Notes under the pieces: model-generated
What the model was told of the DNA's origin: nothing
Seen by the model: the letters and a program-made list of their open reading frames with translations, nothing else
Database searches by the model: none
Position numbers and translations under genes: made by a program
Assembly (NCBI RefSeq): GCF_000243135.2
Contig: NC_019903.1
Location: 2,952,001-3,016,000 of the forward strand
Source: Desulfitobacterium dichloroeliminans LMG P-21439
GTDB taxonomy: Bacteria > Bacillota > Desulfitobacteriia > Desulfitobacteriales > Desulfitobacteriaceae
Direction of reading: 5' to 3'
DNA: 64,000 nt
Part shown: in pieces, positions 62,452 through 64,000 of the stretch
Layout: every line of letters begins with the position of its first letter
Position numbering within the stretch: position 1 is the first letter of the stretch

Positions 62452-63498
62452 TTAAGAATGATCCCCTGCATTAGGTTGAGGCTGAGCACCTGAAGGTTGG
62501 CTACCGGAAGAACCTTGAGGCGGTGCAGCATTTTCTATTCCAACCACTGGGAATCCTTTATTCGCCCATCCAGAACCGGGAGTAGAAGGCATACCCATAC
62601 CAGAGTTTAACGAGACTGCGTCATAACCGAGTAAGCGGAGAATGGCCACAGTCTGACCAGCCGTTTGACCGGTATAACAGTAGGCTACTATTTTTTTGTC
62701 CTGAGGAAGCAGCATCCCAAAATAGGCTTGCATTCCCTTTGCAAAAGGAAGATTAATCGCCCCTTCAATATGGCCTTTGTTAAAGTCGTCTGCTTTTCTT
62801 AAGGATAAGAACATAACGTTCGGGTCTTTAGCATCTAACGCTTTTTTTGCATCATCTTCACTGATTTTATAATTGGCATAGGTTGTGCCTTTCAGCTCAG
62901 CCATTTTCGAGAAGTATTCGGTAATGGCAGTTTGGACTTCTGGCTTGATCTCTGCCTTTCCTGCCGGAATAACGTTCGCTGTGGTTTCAGTCACATCAGC
63001 GACCCCTTCAACTTTAGAGATCCCAAGATTCCAGCCCAGATTCACTGATTTTGCATTGAAACCAGCCACGTTTAAGAGAGCAACGGTCTGACCTGCAGTT
63101 TGGCCGGTATAGCAATACACCATGATCGTTTTGTCCTTGGGTAAGTTCACTAGGTTTTGGGCGATAGCCTCACCCCAAGGAATGTTAACCGCTCCTTTAA
63201 TGTGACCTGCATCATAATCCTTTGCTTGTCGTACGTCCATGATAAACAGATCTTCGCCGGCTTTGACTTTAGCTACAAAATCTTTCTCAGGGATTTTGTA
63301 AACATCTGCCGGCATTTTAGCGAAGTAAGCTTCGGCAGCCTCTCGTACTACATCCACTTGAGGTGTCTGGGGAGCCTGAGCCACGGGCTGTTGGGTAATA
63401 GCTGTTGCCGAAACACCAGATGAAGAAGTAGCGGAGCACCCAGAAAGTACAAGAGATAAACCAAGGAGAACCGTGAGAGATAACCTTATCCTTTTCAT
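62452..63498 (-). CDS. Double-rhodanese lipoprotein (copy 2)
   Basis: A 348-residue lipoprotein with lipobox LVLSGCSAT. Domain order is as in copy 1: FIMDVRQAKDYDAGHIKGAVN with VYCYTGQTAGQT, then FLSLRKADDFNKGHIEGAINLPF with AYCYTGQTAGQT. It has an extra Ser/Gly/Pro/Gln-rich C-terminal tail of about 25 residues. Between about residues 60 and 215 it differs from copy 1 at only a handful of positions. GGGAGG precedes the start. Duplication was probably recent or maintained by gene conversion. Confidence 0.92.
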   Translation of the reverse strand: MKRIRLSLTVLLGLSLVLSGCSATSSSGVSATAITQQPVAQAPQTPQVDVVREAAEAYFAKMPADVYKIPEKDFVAKVKAGEDLFIMDVRQAKDYDAGHIKGAVNIPWGEAIAQNLVNLPKDKTIMVYCYTGQTAGQTVALLNVAGFNAKSVNLGWNLGISKVEGVADVTETTANVIPAGKAEIKPEVQTAITEYFSKMAELKGTTYANYKISEDDAKKALDAKDPNVMFLSLRKADDFNKGHIEGAINLPFAKGMQAYFGMLLPQDKKIVAYCYTGQTAGQTVAILRLLGYDAVSLNSGMGMPSTPGSGWANKGFPVVGIENAAPPQGSSGSQPSGAQPQPNAGDHS

Positions 63499-63730
63499 GA
63501 AACTAAATCAACCTCCCTCAATTTGTCTGTAAAATTTTTATTTGTTAAAATTTATACAAACTTATTATAAGGGAAGAATCCAAATCTGTGTTATAAGACA
63601 TTACTATATACCCTATCAAAACATTTGATATCCTTCCCTTCTATGACTTCGTGATATTTGATAGAATAAAAGGAAAAAGCAGTTCTATGAAATGTTGAAA
63701 AAGCAAAGAATCAACGATGGCGGTGTGGAA

Positions 63731-64000
63731 ATGAGAATACTAAAAAACTTCATTACCTCAAAATACAGCTATCTCCTTTTTACCTTTCTTTATATCTCGT
63801 GTCATATCATCCTTCTAACTCGCTTTCCCTTTGTTCATTCGGATGAAACCTGGTTAAGCGGTTTGTCTAGAAACATCATGGAGACAAATAGTTATGGCGT
63901 AACGGAATCCTTTTTTGATCTTTATCCCCGAAATCCTCACGCTATCAAGAGTATCTTCCATACCTTGCAAATCCTTTTCATCAAGCTGATGGGTTATGAA
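63731..64000 (+). CDS. GT-C type membrane glycosyltransferase (3' end outside window)
   Basis: The first 90 codons of a frame still open at the window edge. MRILKNFITSKYSYLLFTFLY leads into a membrane helix, followed by a loop with HSDETWLSGLSRNIMET and FFDLYPRNPHAIKSIFHTLQILF. The DE in SDETW and the position after the first helix resemble the catalytic loop of ArnT/PMT-like GT-C transferases. The start at ATG (63731) or GTG (63725) is uncertain, as the ribosome site is weak. Confidence 0.7.
   Translation, partial: MRILKNFITSKYSYLLFTFLYISCHIILLTRFPFVHSDETWLSGLSRNIMETNSYGVTESFFDLYPRNPHAIKSIFHTLQILFIKLMGYE

Noticed and set aside
61429-63498. Large direct repeat as an insertion sequence
   Set aside because: The repeated unit is two whole rhodanese genes with intact starts, not a transposase element.
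1-64000. CRISPR array, rRNA operon, phage or transposase genes
   Set aside because: No regularly spaced repeats, rRNA sequence, integrase or transposase was seen on either strand.

Overview
The window looks like the chromosome of a low-to-moderate GC, flagellated, anaerobically respiring Firmicute of the Desulfitobacterium/Peptococcaceae type. The main reasons are Gram-positive housekeeping genes with AGGAGG-type ribosome sites (rpoD-dnaG, T-box-controlled glyQS, CcpN-PpsR-PPDK, class A RNase P RNA), next to several molybdopterin/FeS/NrfD respiratory modules and a cytochrome c nitrite reductase. The genus assignment is inference from gene content; no database search was possible.

Layout. 1-9423 is a late flagellar block on the minus strand: flgM-flgN-flgK-flgL-yviE-fliW-csrA-flaG-flagellin, followed by a TPR glycosyltransferase and a truncated CDP-glycerol-transferase-like gene. 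9779-11494 carries motAB (+). 11634-11841 is a nested palindromic element between convergent genes. 11885-14902 holds an M28 peptidase, YaaR, CheR and a small unknown gene. 15031-18115 carries a small unknown gene and citrate lyase citDEF (-). 18459-23019 holds a PQ-loop protein, YueI, a Zn alcohol dehydrogenase, rnpB, a 54-residue small protein, a Nif3-type protein and TrmK. 23042-26429 carries tRNA Glu, Met/Ile and Asn, then rpoD and dnaG. 26729-28385 holds a GerMN lipoprotein and a dGTPase-like HD protein.

28576-37115 is one respiratory locus on the minus strand: TorD-like chaperone, polyferredoxin, soluble NarX-like kinase, NarL-like regulator, molybdopterin subunit, FeS subunit and NrfD anchor. 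Its catalytic gene is joined in frame to an upstream receiver-like domain, and there is a strong internal ribosome site just before the Tat signal. 37464-40000 adds a MerR regulator and nrfHA. 40214-45145 is an accessory stretch: a 55-residue ORF with a large palindrome, a diguanylate cyclase, a broken adhesin gene, a Cys-rich peptide, an AgrC/LytTR-type two-component pair and a ParE/Phd toxin-antitoxin pair. 45339-53065 is central metabolism and translation: ppdK-ppsR-ccpN, then glyQS with a T-box leader and a consensus sigma-A promoter. rfbA follows.

54237-63498 looks like a sulfur-compound respiration island: a PhsA/PsrA-like molybdoenzyme with its FeS, NrfD and chaperone partners, a divergent LysR regulator, a YeeE/YedE transporter split into two half-proteins around a TusA-like protein, and two tandem double-rhodanese lipoproteins. 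A membrane glycosyltransferase gene runs off the right end. The items most worth a second look are the receiver/Tat in-frame fusion with its internal start, the 208-nt nested palindrome, the sulfur island as a unit, and a candidate CsrA hairpin in the flagellin leader.
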